This document shows positions 1 through 9,092 of a stretch of 64,000 bases of DNA, piece by piece (position 1 is the stretch's first letter; each line of letters starts with the position of its first letter). Made by a program: the position numbers and the translations under genes. Below the pieces are notes generated by a model. It did no database searches and was not told the DNA's origin. It saw nothing but the letters and a program-made list of their open reading frames with translations. Source of the DNA: Agrococcus sp. SGAir0287 (lineage in GTDB: Bacteria; Actinomycetota; Actinomycetes; Actinomycetales; Microbacteriaceae); assembly GCF_005484985.1 (NCBI RefSeq), contig NZ_CP027942.1, forward strand, positions 1,860,001-1,924,000, written 5' to 3'.

Positions 1-537
1 GAACGCCGCAGCGGCGGCGGCGTCGAGGCCCCACATCCGCACGTCGCCCAGGACGTCGCCGACGAGCGCGCCGACGAGGGTCATGACGTTCCAGCCGAGG
101 TAGATGCCGACGCCCGTCACCCAGAACCCGACCCGCCGCGCTCGCTCGTCGGGCTGCGCGAGGCCGACGGCGGTGGACTCGTCGATCGTGAGCTGCGCCG
201 CGGGGATGCGCAGCGCGCCGCGCGCACCGAGCCAGGGCCGCACGCTGAGCCCGTAGAGCGTGTTGCGCACGCCGAGGATCGTCGCCGAGGCGATCGCCGT
301 CGCCGGTGCGCCACCGCCCGCGACGACGCCGACGAGCGCGAACTGCGATCCGCCCGAGAACATCAGCAGGCTCAGCGCGCACGTCTGCCAGACGTCGAGC
401 CCGCTCGCGACGGCGAGGGCGCCGAACGAGATGCCGTAGGCCGACGTCGCGAGCACGACGGAGAGGCCCTGGCGCCACGACTGCCGCTCGGTGGGGCTCC
501 GCGTCGCCCTCGTGCCCTCGCTCGACCCATCCGCCAT
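1..537 (-). CDS. azlC: AzlC family permease, 3' part (cut by window edge)
   Basis: The 179 residues seen are hydrophobic and match the AzlC family, the large subunit of AzlCD branched-chain amino acid exporters in the cytoplasmic membrane. The family-typical stretch SFGALAVASG is followed by LMFSGGSQFALVG. The start ATG at 537 gives a short hydrophilic N-terminus before the first membrane segment. The gene runs off the left edge, so the C-terminus and any azlD partner lie outside. It is divergent from the glycosylase gene at 567. Family assignment is firm; the substrate is inferred. Confidence 0.85.
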   Translation of the reverse strand, partial: MADGSSEGTRATRSPTERQSWRQGLSVVLATSAYGISFGALAVASGLDVWQTCALSLLMFSGGSQFALVGVVAGGGAPATAIASATILGVRNTLYGLSVRPWLGARGALRIPAAQLTIDESTAVGLAQPDERARRVGFWVTGVGIYLGWNVMTLVGALVGDVLGDVRMWGLDAAAAAAF

Positions 538-566
538 CGTCACCGGATCAGCCTAGGCTCGCCTGC

Positions 567-1160
567 ATGGCGGATCTGGTCGTGGGCGACGACGGCCTCG
601 CGAGGCCCGCGTGGGCGGCGCACGATCCCCTGCTGCGCGCGTACTACGACGAGGAGTGGGGCATGCCCGTGCGCGACGAGCGCGGGCTCTTCGAGCGCCT
701 CTCGCTCGAGGCGTTCCAGTCGGGGCTGTCGTGGCGCACGATCCTCGCGAAGCGGCCGGCCTTCCGCGCGGCGTTCGCGGGCTTCGACCCCGACGCCGTC
801 GCGGCGTTCGGCGACGACGACGTCGACCGGCTCATGGCCGACGCCGGCATCGTGCGCAACCGTCGCAAGATCGACGCGACGATCGGCAACGCGCGCGCGA
901 CGATCGCGCTGCGCGACGACGGAGGACTGCCCGCGCTCGTCTGGTCGTTCCAGCCGCCGGTCACGCCGAGACCGACGTCGTTCGCAGAGGTCCCGACGTC
1001 GAGCCCCGAGTCGATCGCGCTCGCGAAGGCCCTGCGGGCGGCGGGCTTCGCGCACGTCGGCCCGACGACGATGTTCGCCCTCATGGAAGCCGTCGGCATC
1101 GTCGACACCCATCTCGCGGGCAGCCACCGCCGCGGCTCGAGCGGCATCTGGCCCGCGTGA
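567..1160 (+). CDS. tag: DNA-3-methyladenine glycosylase I (TAG family)
   Basis: The 197-residue product matches the TAG family, which excises 3-methyladenine in base-excision repair. The core block LSLEAFQSGLSWRTIL contains the glutamate equivalent to E. coli Glu38, and the helix-hairpin region VRNRRKIDATIGNAR is intact. By recall alignment to E. coli Tag, the zinc ligands Cys4, His17 and Cys179 are replaced (ARPAW, YYDEEWG and AGSHRRG), leaving only the His of VDTHL. The zinc snap is therefore probably lost. The start at 567 was chosen because longer versions add only low-complexity Arg-rich sequence. Confidence 0.9.
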   Translation: MADLVVGDDGLARPAWAAHDPLLRAYYDEEWGMPVRDERGLFERLSLEAFQSGLSWRTILAKRPAFRAAFAGFDPDAVAAFGDDDVDRLMADAGIVRNRRKIDATIGNARATIALRDDGGLPALVWSFQPPVTPRPTSFAEVPTSSPESIALAKALRAAGFAHVGPTTMFALMEAVGIVDTHLAGSHRRGSSGIWPA

Positions 1161-1215
1161 CGCGATGTGACGCGCGCACCTCGCGTCCGCGGTCCCGGCG
1201 TCGCATCCTGACGGC

Positions 1216-1755
1216 ATGCGCCCTGGCTTCCCCGACGTCGTGAACGAGCTCGCCGCGCGGGTCGTGGCAGCCCTCGTCGTCGTCGCGACGCTCGCGATCG
1301 TGGCGCTGGGCGCCACGGTGCTGGCCGCCGCCGGCTGGGCGCTGTGGGCCGTCGCCGCCGGGTTCGCGCTGCGGGTCGGATGGGGTCCGCGCCTGTCGCC
1401 CTTCGGGCTGCTCGCGACCCGGGTCGTCGCACCCCGGCTCGGTGCGCCCAGGCTCGTGCCCGGCGCGCCCAAGCGCTTCGCGCAGGCGATCGGCCTCGCC
1501 GTGTCCGCGGCGGCCGCGCTCGCCGTCGCGCTGGGCTCGCCGCTCGTCGCCTGGGCGCTCGCCGGCGTCCTCGTGCTCGCCGCGTCCGCGGAGGCCGTCG
1601 TCGGGTTCTGCCTCGGCTGCTGGCTGTTCGCGTGGCTCATGCGCGTCGGCGTCATCCCCGCGTCCGTCTGCGAGGCGTGCGCCGACGTGACCGCACGGCT
1701 CCGCGAGCGCTCGGCGACCCTCGCCGCCGAGCCCGCTGCGAGCGGCCTCGCCTAG
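1216..1755 (+). CDS. DUF4395 family membrane protein
   Basis: A 179-residue protein with about four membrane segments. The DUF4395 signature is visible near the C-terminus: [19 protein letters not shown] followed by a CEAC pair, so two Cys pairs face each other. Function is unknown; the cysteines suggest a thiol or metal role in the membrane, as inference. Its stop codon overlaps by 4 bases the stop of the convergent oxidoreductase gene, and no terminator separates them. Confidence 0.8.
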   Translation: MRPGFPDVVNELAARVVAALVVVATLAIVALGATVLAAAGWALWAVAAGFALRVGWGPRLSPFGLLATRVVAPRLGAPRLVPGAPKRFAQAIGLAVSAAAALAVALGSPLVAWALAGVLVLAASAEAVVGFCLGCWLFAWLMRVGVIPASVCEACADVTARLRERSATLAAEPAASGLA

Positions 1756-2789
1756 ACGGGCTGCGCGCTCGTCGCCACGCGAGCGGCTGCGAGCAGCTCG
1801 AGCGCGCGCACGCGCTCCGCGGCGCTCGTGCCGTGCACGGCGAGCATGACCTCGTCCGCCGACGCCTCCTCGGCGAACGCAGCGATGGCGGCTGCCGCGT
1901 CCTCACCGGTGCCGACGACCGACCGGCGCATCATCGCGAGCACCTGACGCCCCTGCGGCGACTCGGCGAGCACGTCGAGGTCCTCGTCCGACAGCGACTC
2001 GGCCGCAGCGGCGCCGCGCAGGAGGAAGGAGCGGATGCGCGAGCGGCGCACGACCGCGTCCATGTGCTCCGCCTCCTCGCGCGTCGGCGCGACGATCGCG
2101 TTGAACGCCGCGATGACGAACGGCTCGGCGAGCTGCGCCGACGGCTGGAAGGACTCGCGGTACACGCGCACGGCCTGCAGCAGCAGGTCGGGCGCGAAGT
2201 GCGACGCGAACGCGTAGGGCAGGCCGTACGCGGCGGCGAGCTCGGCGCCGAACAGGCTCGAGCCGAGGATCGTGATCGGCACGTCGGTGCCCGCACCCGG
2301 CACGGCCTGCACGCCCTCCACGAGCGAGGCGCCCGAGAGGTAGCCCTGCAGCTCGCGCACGTCGTGCGGGAAGCGGTCGGCGACGCGCGGATCGCGGCGC
2401 AGCGCCTGCAGCGTCCGCTGGTCCGTGCCCGGTGCGCGACCGAGCCCCAGGTCGATCCGGCCGGGATGCAGGGTCGCGAGCGTGCCGAACTGCTCGGCGA
2501 TGACGAGCGGCGAGTGGTTCGGCAGCATGATGCCGCCGGCCCCGAGCCGGATGGTCGAGGTGTGCGCAGCGACGTGCGCGATGAGCACGGCCGTCGCGCT
2601 CGACGCGATCGTCGGCATGTTGTGGTGCTCGGCGTACCAGACCCGCTCGTAGCCGAGGCGCTCCGCCGCCTGCGCGAGGGCGACGCTGCCTCCCAGGGAG
2701 TCGGCGACCGACTCGTGACGGCTGACGGGGGCGAGGTCGAGGATGGAGAGGCGCACGTCTCGACGCAACGTGCGCATCCCTCCCGCCAT
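1752..2789 (-). CDS. LLM-class flavin-dependent oxidoreductase
   Basis: A 345-residue bacterial luciferase-like monooxygenase, a TIM-barrel enzyme using reduced flavin. Diagnostic blocks are WYAEHHNMP near residue 50, [25 protein letters not shown] as a longer family block, and [14 protein letters not shown]. These fit the MsnO8/YhbW-like group of unassigned substrate. The start is 5 bases after the thiolase stop, so the two are probably co-transcribed. A second ATG at 2777 is possible; neither has an ideally spaced ribosome site. Confidence 0.88.
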   Translation of the reverse strand: MAGGMRTLRRDVRLSILDLAPVSRHESVADSLGGSVALAQAAERLGYERVWYAEHHNMPTIASSATAVLIAHVAAHTSTIRLGAGGIMLPNHSPLVIAEQFGTLATLHPGRIDLGLGRAPGTDQRTLQALRRDPRVADRFPHDVRELQGYLSGASLVEGVQAVPGAGTDVPITILGSSLFGAELAAAYGLPYAFASHFAPDLLLQAVRVYRESFQPSAQLAEPFVIAAFNAIVAPTREEAEHMDAVVRRSRIRSFLLRGAAAAESLSDEDLDVLAESPQGRQVLAMMRRSVVGTGEDAAAAIAAFAEEASADEVMLAVHGTSAAERVRALELLAAARVATSAQPV

Positions 2790-2794
2790 TCCTG

Positions 2795-3976
2795 TCAGAG
2801 CGCCTCGAGCACGACCGCGCTGCCCTGACCGCCACCGCCGCAGATGCCGACGGCGCCGAGCGCGCCCGACCCCTGCGCCTGCAGCCGCCGGGCGAGGTGG
2901 CCGACGATGCGGGCTCCCGACGCGCCGATCGGGTGCCCGAGCGCGATCGCGCCGCCGTTCGCGTTCACGATGGCCGGATCGACGCCCAGCTCGCGCGTCG
3001 AGACGATGCCGACGGCCGCGAACGCCTCGTTGATCTCGACGGCGGCGAGGTCGGACGCGCTCGCGCCCATCCGGCCGAGCGCCTGCAGGATCGCGTTCGA
3101 CGGCTGCGCGTGCAGCGAGACGTCGGGGCCCGCGACGAGGCCGGTCGCGCGGATGCGCGCGAGGCCCGCGAGCCCGTGCTCGGCGGCGTAGCGGCCGGAC
3201 ACGAGCACGACGGCTGCGGCGCCGTCGGTGATCTGGGAGGCGTTGCCGGCCGTGATCGTGCCGCGCTCGCGGTCGAACGCGGGGCGCAGTCCGGCGAGCG
3301 ACTCGGGGGTCGTGTCGCGACGCACGCCGTCGTCGGCCGACACCGTGACGGTCTCGCGCCCTGCGCGCACCTCGATGGGCGCGATCTCGTCGTCGAGGAC
3401 GCCCGCGTCCTGCGCAGCCGCGAGGCGCTCGTGCGACGAGGCCGCGAAGGCGTCCTGCTCCTCACGCGTCACGCCGAGCGGGCCGTTGAACGACTCGGTC
3501 GACGCGCCCATCGAGCGGTGCTCGAAGGCGTCGGTGAGCCCGTCGTGCTCCATCGTGTCGACGAGCTCGAGCGCGCCGTAGCGCTGGCCGGTGCGCATCG
3601 ACGCCGCGTGCGGCGCGAGCGACATCGACTCCTGGCCGATCGCGAGCACGACGTCGGCCTCGCCGAGCTGGATGAGGCGATGGCCGGCGACGACCGCCTC
3701 GGTGCCCGAGAGGCACACGGCGTTGATGCCGAGCGACGGCACCGTCATCGGCACGCCCGCCGCGACCGCCGCCTGCCGGGGCGGGTTCTGCCCGACCGCC
3801 GCGGGCAGCACCTGTCCCACGATCACCGTCTGCACCGACTCCCCCGCGACGCCCGCGGCCGCGAGCGCGGCGGCGCCGGCGTGGCCGCCGAGCACGGTCG
3901 AGGGGGTGGATGCGAACTGCCCGAGGTAGCGGGCGAACGGGGTGCGGGCGAATCCGGCGACGATCGTGTCGGTCAT
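2795..3976 (-). CDS. acetyl-CoA C-acyltransferase (thiolase)
   Basis: A 393-residue type II thiolase, the usual length. It catalyses CoA-dependent cleavage or condensation of beta-ketoacyl-CoA. The nucleophile Cys is in [11 protein letters not shown], the C-terminal catalytic blocks are [15 protein letters not shown] and [11 protein letters not shown], and the family block VEINEAFA is present. The start at 3976 is set by the sequence [14 protein letters not shown], preceded by GGAGC on the minus strand. It is first in a two-gene unit with the flavin oxidoreductase. Degradative versus biosynthetic use cannot be told from sequence. Confidence 0.92.
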   Translation of the reverse strand: MTDTIVAGFARTPFARYLGQFASTPSTVLGGHAGAAALAAAGVAGESVQTVIVGQVLPAAVGQNPPRQAAVAAGVPMTVPSLGINAVCLSGTEAVVAGHRLIQLGEADVVLAIGQESMSLAPHAASMRTGQRYGALELVDTMEHDGLTDAFEHRSMGASTESFNGPLGVTREEQDAFAASSHERLAAAQDAGVLDDEIAPIEVRAGRETVTVSADDGVRRDTTPESLAGLRPAFDRERGTITAGNASQITDGAAAVVLVSGRYAAEHGLAGLARIRATGLVAGPDVSLHAQPSNAILQALGRMGASASDLAAVEINEAFAAVGIVSTRELGVDPAIVNANGGAIALGHPIGASGARIVGHLARRLQAQGSGALGAVGICGGGGQGSAVVLEAL

Positions 3977-4083
3977 GGCTGCTCCTTCGCAGTGGCGGTG
4001 CCGCCAGCCTACGACCGGCCGCCGTGCCGCCTCAGGCTCCCAGGGTCCCGCCGCTCCTCGCTGCGCCGCCGGCTCCCCCACCA

Positions 4084-4560
4084 AGCTGGTCGAGGAGCGC
4101 GCGAGCGCCAGCGAGCACGCGTCACGAGACCCGCCGACCCCGCACGACGTCTCGACGCACACCCTGCCCGCGATGACGCGGGTCTCATGACGCGAAGGCG
4201 CTGCGCGCCTGCGCTCCTCGACCAGCTGCGAAGGGAGCGTCCACCCACCAGCTGGTCGAGGAGCGCGCGAGCGCCAGCGAGCACGCGTCACGAGACCCGC
4301 CGACCCCGCACGACGTCTCGACGCGGACCCTACCCGCGATGACGCGGGTCTCGTGACGCGAAGGCGCTGCGCGCCTGCGCTCCTCGACCAGCTGCAAGGG
4401 AACGTCCACCCACCAGCTGGTCGAGGAGCGCGCGAGCGCCAGCGAGCACGCGTCACGAGACCCGCCGACCCCGCACGACGTCTCGACGCGGACCCTGCCC
4501 GCGATGACGCGGGTGTCGTGACGCGAGGGCGCTGCGCGCCTGCGCTCCTCGACCAGCTGC
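4084..4560. repeat. three tandem units of a palindromic ~165-bp repeat
   Basis: Three near-identical units begin with AGCTGGTCGAGGAGCGCG at 4084, 4250 and 4415, spaced 166 and 165 bases. Each unit is itself an imperfect palindrome. It opens with the block above plus CGTCACGAGACCC and ends with the mirrored GGGTCTCGTGACGCG and GCGCTCCTCGACCAGCT. The space between thiolase and the DUF7882-like gene holds nothing else. The units belong to a REP-like family with relatives at 27211, 58893, 58979 and 63245. Confidence 0.85.
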
Positions 4561-4613
4561 AGAGAAGCAGTGTCCGTGACGGCGTCCGCGCTGGCCAGAG
4601 GGCCGAGCGGGCG

Positions 4614-4949
4614 TCAGTGCTCCTTCGGCGCCTCGCCGCGATGGATGGCCTCGGCCTCCTGCTCGCCGACGAGCACGAGCCCGCGGGCCGTGTGCGCCAT
4701 GTCGGCGAGCACCTCGAGCCACACGGGGTTCAGCTGCGGCGGGCGCGAGCCGAGGAACCGGAACTCGAGCGGGATGGACGGCGACATCCACAGGCTCACG
4801 CGGCCGGAGCCGGACTCGGGCTCGACGGTCCACGACACGAGGAAGCTCTCCTGGCGTCGCAGCTTCGATGCGATGACGGTCTTGAGGTGCGCGAGCATCC
4901 GATCCTCGATCTGATACTCGGTCGCGCCGGCATAGGTGAGATGTCCCAT
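4614..4949 (-). CDS. DUF7882-like small protein
   Basis: A 111-residue cytoplasmic protein starting MGHLTYAG. It has the blocks EDRMLAHLKTVI, KLRRQESFLVSW and LWMSPSIPLEFRF typical of a small family widespread in Microbacteriaceae, sometimes misnamed ATP-dependent DNA ligase. Function is unknown. The start at 4949 is supported by the conserved first residues. It is followed by the tandem repeats and is probably monocistronic. Confidence 0.75.
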   Translation of the reverse strand: MGHLTYAGATEYQIEDRMLAHLKTVIASKLRRQESFLVSWTVEPESGSGRVSLWMSPSIPLEFRFLGSRPPQLNPVWLEVLADMAHTARGLVLVGEQEAEAIHRGEAPKEH

Positions 4950-4998
4950 CGCCGCCGATGCTAGCGGCAGCGATGGGACATCGTGGGGTGGGACGCGC

Positions 4999-5268
4999 CT
5001 AGCGCCCGTCCCCCTCCTCGTACCACTGGCCCGGGGTGTCCTGCGCGCCCGGAGCGGCCTCCTCGCCGCTCCACTGCTGCGCGGCGTCCTCGGTCGCCTC
5101 GGGGCCGGAGCCCGCCCACTGGTCGGCCGTGTCCTGCGGCGCACCGCTGTGGTGCGTGCCGGCGCCGTCGTCCTTCTCCCACTGCTCGGCGCGGTCCTGG
5201 TGACCGCCAGAGGCGACCTCCTCGGTCGTCAGGTCGGGGTCCGTGCCCTGCACGTGCTCGTCGCTCAT
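4999..5268 (-). CDS. small acidic repeat protein, unknown
   Basis: An 89-residue, strongly acidic, hydrophilic protein with no membrane segment or signal peptide. Four imperfect repeats carry a Gln-Trp pair after an Asp-x-Ala start: DRAEQW, DTADQW, DAAQQW and DTPGQW, spaced about 16 to 20 residues. I do not recognise the family. The regular tryptophans in a disordered acidic chain suggest a binding or stress-protection role, as inference only. Confidence 0.55.
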   Translation of the reverse strand: MSDEHVQGTDPDLTTEEVASGGHQDRAEQWEKDDGAGTHHSGAPQDTADQWAGSGPEATEDAAQQWSGEEAAPGAQDTPGQWYEEGDGR

Positions 5269-5342
5269 GACGCCTCCTCTCGTGCCCGGACGCTACGCCG
5301 CGCGCGCCGCGAGCGGGACGGGCTTGACGACGTCGTTCGCCG

Positions 5343-6035
5343 TCACCCGCGTGCGCGGAGCGTGGCGGCGAGCGCGGCGAACGCCTCGACCTTGCCCGTC
5401 GGCCCGGCGACGAGCATCGCGCCGCCCGCCTGCAGCCGCGTCTCGGTGTTCGCGTTCTGCAGGTCGTCGTCGATCCGCGTCGCGATCACGGACACGCCGT
5501 GCTCCCGCTGCAGGCCGAGCTCGCGCAGCGGCACCCCCGCGAGGGCGGACGGCACCTCGACGAGCATCGCGCCGTAGCGGCTGTCGACCTCGAGGAAGTC
5601 GTCGGACGATCCGCGCACCATGTGCGCCACCCGACGCCCCATGTCCGCCTCGGGGCTCACGACGTGATGCACGCCGAGCTGGTCGAGGATGACGGCGTGC
5701 TGCTCGGAGATCGCCTTCGCCCACACCTCCGAGACGCCGGCACGCAGCAGCTGGCTCGTCGTGAGGATCGACGCGGTCACGTCGGAGCCGATCGCGACGA
5801 CGACCCGCGCGTACTCGCCGAGGCCGAGCTGCTCGATGAGCGCCGGATCGGTCGAGTCGCCCTGCACGACGTGCGCGAGCGTGCCGTGCAGGGACTGTAC
5901 GACGTCCTCCGCGGCGTCGACGCCCAGCACCTCGGTGCCGTGGTCGGCGAGCTCGATCGCGAGCGAGGCGCCGAAGCGGCCGAGCCCGATGACCGCGATG
6001 GCGGAGTCGTGCCGGATGCGCTGCTGCCTAGCCAA
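5343..6035 (-). CDS. ktrA: Ktr/Trk potassium uptake regulatory subunit (RCK)
   Basis: A 230-residue RCK protein: Rossmann fold with VIGLGRFGASLA near residue 14 and the acidic nucleotide-binding residue in GVDAAEDV, then an RCK-C domain after residue 140. It gates the membrane channel KtrB according to ATP/ADP and often c-di-AMP. The start is TTG at 6035, chosen because AAGGAGAGG sits 8 bases upstream inside the end of ktrB. The two genes overlap by 8 bases, indicating translational coupling. Confidence 0.9.
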   Translation of the reverse strand: MARQQRIRHDSAIAVIGLGRFGASLAIELADHGTEVLGVDAAEDVVQSLHGTLAHVVQGDSTDPALIEQLGLGEYARVVVAIGSDVTASILTTSQLLRAGVSEVWAKAISEQHAVILDQLGVHHVVSPEADMGRRVAHMVRGSSDDFLEVDSRYGAMLVEVPSALAGVPLRELGLQREHGVSVIATRIDDDLQNANTETRLQAGGAMLVAGPTGKVEAFAALAATLRARG

Positions 6036-7386
6036 TGAGGGGCCTCTCCTTCGGGAGCTCGTACGCGCGCGTCGTGCGGCGCAGGGCGATGGCGGTCGCG
6101 ACGGTCGCGGGACCGACGCGTCCGAGGAACATCAGGATGACGAGGATGAGCTGGCTCGGCCACCCCAGGTCCGCGGTGATGCCCGTCGAGAGCCCGACGG
6201 TCGCGAAGGCGCTGACGGCCTCGAAGAGCACGTCGTCGAACGTCTCCTCGGTGAGCACCAGGATCGCGAGCGTCGCAGCGACGACGAGGGCCACCGCGAG
6301 GAGCGCGACGGTGATGGCCTCGCGATGCACGGCGCGCGAGAGCCGCCTGCCGAACGCGTGCACCGTGCCGTCGCCGCGCACCTCGGCGAGGATGATGAAC
6401 AGCAGCACCGCGAACGTCGTGAGCTTGATGCCGCCTGCCGTGCCCGCGGGTCCGCCGCCGATGAGCATGAGCACGTCCATGACGAGCAGGGTCTCCGGAC
6501 GCATCGCCCCGATGTCGAGGGCGTTGAAGCCGGCGGTGCGCGTCTGCACCGAGTGGAAGAGGCTCGTCAGCACGCGGCTGCCGGGCTCGAGCGCGCCGAG
6601 CGTGCCCGGGTTCGACCATTCGAGCGCGCCGATCGCGAGCGCGCCGAGCGGCAGCAGCAGCGCGGTGCCGCCGAGCACGAGCAGCGCGTGCAGCGACAGG
6701 ATGCGCGCGCGTCCCGAGACGCGCTTGAGGATCTGGACGATGACCGGGAAGCCGAGCCCGCCGACGACGGTGGAGACCATGAGCGGCACGCACACGAACG
6801 GGTCGTCGACGAATCCGATGAGGTTGTCGCTGAAGAGCGCGAAGCCGGCGTTGTTGTACGACGAGACGGCGTGGAAGACGCTCAGCCACAGGGCATCGCC
6901 GAACGACTCGCCGTAGCCGAGCATGAAGCGAGGCAGCAGCGCGAGCGCGACGACGCCCTCGACGACGAGCGAGGTCACGACGATCGCGCGCACGATGCTG
7001 CCCACCTCGCCGATGCCCCGGCTGTGGGTCTCCGACGCGGTCTGCACGCGCGCGCCGATCGTGAGGCGCCGCAGCACGAGCACGCCGACGAGCGTCGTGA
7101 ACACCATGACGCCGAGGCCGCCGAGCTGGACGAGCACGAGGATGACCGTCTGCCCGAACGGGGTCCAGTAGAGCGCGGTGTCCACGACCGTGAGCCCCGT
7201 GACGCACGCCGCGGAGACCGCGGTGAAGAGCGCGTCGATCCACGAGGAGGAGCCCTCGGGCGTCGACGAGATCGGCAGCGCGAGCAGCGCCCAGCCGGCG
7301 AGGTTCAGCACGACGAAGCCGAGGAAGACGCGGCGAGCGGGATTGGGTCGGCGACGAGCGATCCCGGTCGTCGACGCTGCTCGCAC
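6028..7386 (-). CDS. ktrB: Ktr/Trk potassium channel subunit
   Basis: A 452-residue membrane protein of the SKT superfamily, forming the K+ pathway that the KtrA ring controls. All four pore loops are visible with their filter glycines: AACVTGL, NNAGFALF, RTAGFNALD and ATVGLSTG. The GTG at 7386 was chosen because upstream codons encode only Arg/Ala-rich sequence and the protein then has the usual family length. It is first in the ktrBA operon and divergent from the gene at 7526. Confidence 0.9.
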   Translation of the reverse strand: MRAASTTGIARRRPNPARRVFLGFVVLNLAGWALLALPISSTPEGSSSWIDALFTAVSAACVTGLTVVDTALYWTPFGQTVILVLVQLGGLGVMVFTTLVGVLVLRRLTIGARVQTASETHSRGIGEVGSIVRAIVVTSLVVEGVVALALLPRFMLGYGESFGDALWLSVFHAVSSYNNAGFALFSDNLIGFVDDPFVCVPLMVSTVVGGLGFPVIVQILKRVSGRARILSLHALLVLGGTALLLPLGALAIGALEWSNPGTLGALEPGSRVLTSLFHSVQTRTAGFNALDIGAMRPETLLVMDVLMLIGGGPAGTAGGIKLTTFAVLLFIILAEVRGDGTVHAFGRRLSRAVHREAITVALLAVALVVAATLAILVLTEETFDDVLFEAVSAFATVGLSTGITADLGWPSQLILVILMFLGRVGPATVATAIALRRTTRAYELPKERPLIG

Positions 7387-7442
7387 GAGGCACGACTGTA
7401 GCGCCACGGCCCGCCTGCGGTGCTGCGCCGCGCATCGATCGG

Positions 7443-7460
7443 ATGCCGTCAGGATCGCGA
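7443..7460. promoter_or_regulatory. degenerate copy of the potassium-locus motif
   Basis: GATGCCGTCAGGATCGCG lies 57 bases upstream of ktrB, in the divergent gap. It resembles the GATCCGTGAGGATCGC core found before the DUF389 gene and the kdp operon. A GTGAGGAGG that follows may simply be a ribosome site. Weak alone; recorded because of the shared locus. Confidence 0.3.
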
Positions 7461-7525
7461 GTCGCAGCGTGAGGAGGTCGTGGACATCCGTCGTCGGCGA
7501 CCGACCGCGGCGCAGGATCTGCGTC

Positions 7526-8083
7526 GTGACCGTTCGCACCATCCGCGTCCCGCGCCCTCCGCATCGTCCCGTCGGCACCGCGCTGCTGCACGCGCTCGAC
7601 GGCTCCCACCCGTGGGGCACGGCCTCCTCGAGCCTCTCCCGCTACGGCGCGGTGCACGAGACGGTCACGATCCTCCCGCCCGACACCACGCCTGCGCGGC
7701 GACGCTGGGTCAGCGCGCTGCACGCCGCCCCGCCCGCCGCGCTCATGCTCACGCTCGTCCTCGGCTGCGTCGGCATCGGCGTCGCCGTCCCGTGGCATGC
7801 GGCGTTCGGCGCCCCTGCGGCCCTCGGCGCCGCCGCATGGCTCGTGTGCTGGCGCGAGGCATCGCCCGCGACGCGCTCGGCCGTCCAGACCACCGCGTGG
7901 TGCTCGGCGCTCGTCGTCGACGCCGAGGCGGACGCCGCGGTCCGGCGCGTGCGACGGATCGTGCATCGCCTGCAGCGCGCGGAGGACGGCGTGCGCGCCG
8001 GGCTGCTGCCCGCCTCCGCCCTGCAGGAGGAGTGGCGGGACGCCTACGAGCTCGTCGGCCGCCTCGAGCGCCTCGTGCGCTGA
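7526..8083 (+). CDS. hypothetical membrane protein (DUF6611-like)
   Basis: A 185-residue protein with a hydrophilic N-terminus holding ALDGSHPWG, two membrane segments at about residues 72-115, and a charged helical C-terminus. The charged tail, with repeated Arg and Glu, is likely cytoplasmic. Its layout resembles an uncharacterised actinobacterial family (DUF6611-like, from memory). The GTG at 7526 was chosen because longer versions begin in another reading context. It lies between ktrBA and the DUF389 gene. Function unknown. Confidence 0.55.
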   Translation: MTVRTIRVPRPPHRPVGTALLHALDGSHPWGTASSSLSRYGAVHETVTILPPDTTPARRRWVSALHAAPPAALMLTLVLGCVGIGVAVPWHAAFGAPAALGAAAWLVCWREASPATRSAVQTTAWCSALVVDAEADAAVRRVRRIVHRLQRAEDGVRAGLLPASALQEEWRDAYELVGRLERLVR

Positions 8084-8092
8084 GCGGCGTCG

Positions 8093-8117
8093 CGTGAGCG
8101 ATCCGTGAGGATCGCGG
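8093..8117. promoter_or_regulatory. operator-like repeat before DUF389 gene
   Basis: GCGTGAGCGATCCGTGAGG plus ATCGC contains the inverted pair GATCC/GGATC around GTGA and two direct GTGAG elements. Almost the same 23 bases recur at 9093, exactly 1000 bases away, before the kdp operon. The site is 33 bases upstream of the gene start at 8150. A KdpE or potassium-responsive binding site is inferred. Confidence 0.5.
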
Positions 8118-8149
8118 CGGTGCCGTTGCCAGTCGAGCAGACTTGCCCG

Positions 8150-9076
8150 ATGCTGCACCTCACGGTCACGGCCTCCGCCGACGTCGCCGACGACGTCCTC
8201 GCGCTCCTTCGCGCGAGCGACGTCGTGAGCGGCATCGTGCACCAGCGCGGCGTCGCCGAGCGACCGGACGGCGACGTCGTGGAGGCGGATCTGCCGCGCG
8301 AGGCGGCCGACGCGATCGTGCACGCCCTCGTCGAGCGAGGCGTGCACGACGACGGCATCGTGCGCATCGAGCCGGTCGAGACGTGGGTGTCGAGGCGTGG
8401 CCACGACGACGAGCGACGAGCGCCGGGCGACGCATCCGACGCCGTGGTCTGGGCGCAGGTCGTGCAGCGGTCCTACGAGGACTCCCGGATCACGGGCTCG
8501 TACCTCGCGTTCTTCGTGCTCGCCACCGGCATCGCCGCGGTCGCGATCGTGCTCGACTCGCAGATCCTCACGATCGGCGCCATGGTGCTCGGACCCGAGT
8601 TCGGCGCGGTCGCCGCCCTCGGCGTCGCGCTCGTCGGTCGCCGTCCGAACCTGCTCGGGATGGCCGCGAGGAGCCTCGCCGTCGGCTTCGCGATCGCGAT
8701 CGCCGTGACGACCGCGCTCGCCCTCCTCGCGCGCCTCGTCGGCTGGATCCGCGTCGAGGACATCGCCGTGCGCGAGGAGACCGCCTTCATCTATCGGCCG
8801 GACCAGTGGTCGGTCGTCGTGGCGCTCGTCGCCGCGGCCGCCGGCATCATCGCGATCGCCTCGTCGCGCAGCGGCGGCCTGTCCGGCGTCTTCATCTCGG
8901 TCACGACGATCCCCGCCGCCGGCAACATCGCGCTCGCGCTCGCGTTCGGCGTGTGGGACGAGGTGCTCGGTTCGGCCGCGCAGCTGCTCGTGAACGTCGC
9001 GGCCATGGCGCTCGCGGGCTGGCTGACGCTTCTCGTGATCCGAGCGCGCCGGAGCAGGGCCGTGGCGAGGTCGTGA
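8150..9076 (+). CDS. DUF389 domain membrane protein
   Basis: A 308-residue protein with a soluble ferredoxin-like N-terminal domain of about 110 residues, then six predicted membrane segments. The DUF389 signature is visible as LTIGAMVLGPEFGAVAALG, with FISVTTIPAAGNIALALAFG near the C-terminus. The family is of uncertain function, with transport or regulation suggested. The start at 8150 (MLHLTV) matches the family N-terminus. It shares an upstream motif with the kdp operon. Confidence 0.82.
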   Translation: MLHLTVTASADVADDVLALLRASDVVSGIVHQRGVAERPDGDVVEADLPREAADAIVHALVERGVHDDGIVRIEPVETWVSRRGHDDERRAPGDASDAVVWAQVVQRSYEDSRITGSYLAFFVLATGIAAVAIVLDSQILTIGAMVLGPEFGAVAALGVALVGRRPNLLGMAARSLAVGFAIAIAVTTALALLARLVGWIRVEDIAVREETAFIYRPDQWSVVVALVAAAAGIIAIASSRSGGLSGVFISVTTIPAAGNIALALAFGVWDEVLGSAAQLLVNVAAMALAGWLTLLVIRARRSRAVARS

Positions 9077-9092
9077 GGACCCATCCGGCGGG

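Noticed and set aside
4084..4560. The tandem palindromic units as an insertion sequence or attachment site.
   Set aside because: No transposase frame, no target duplication seen and no integrase in the window.
7387..7525. A c-di-AMP (ydaO-type) riboswitch before ktrBA.
   Set aside because: The 139-base gap has no recognisable ydaO core motifs and is short for that class once a promoter is allowed for.
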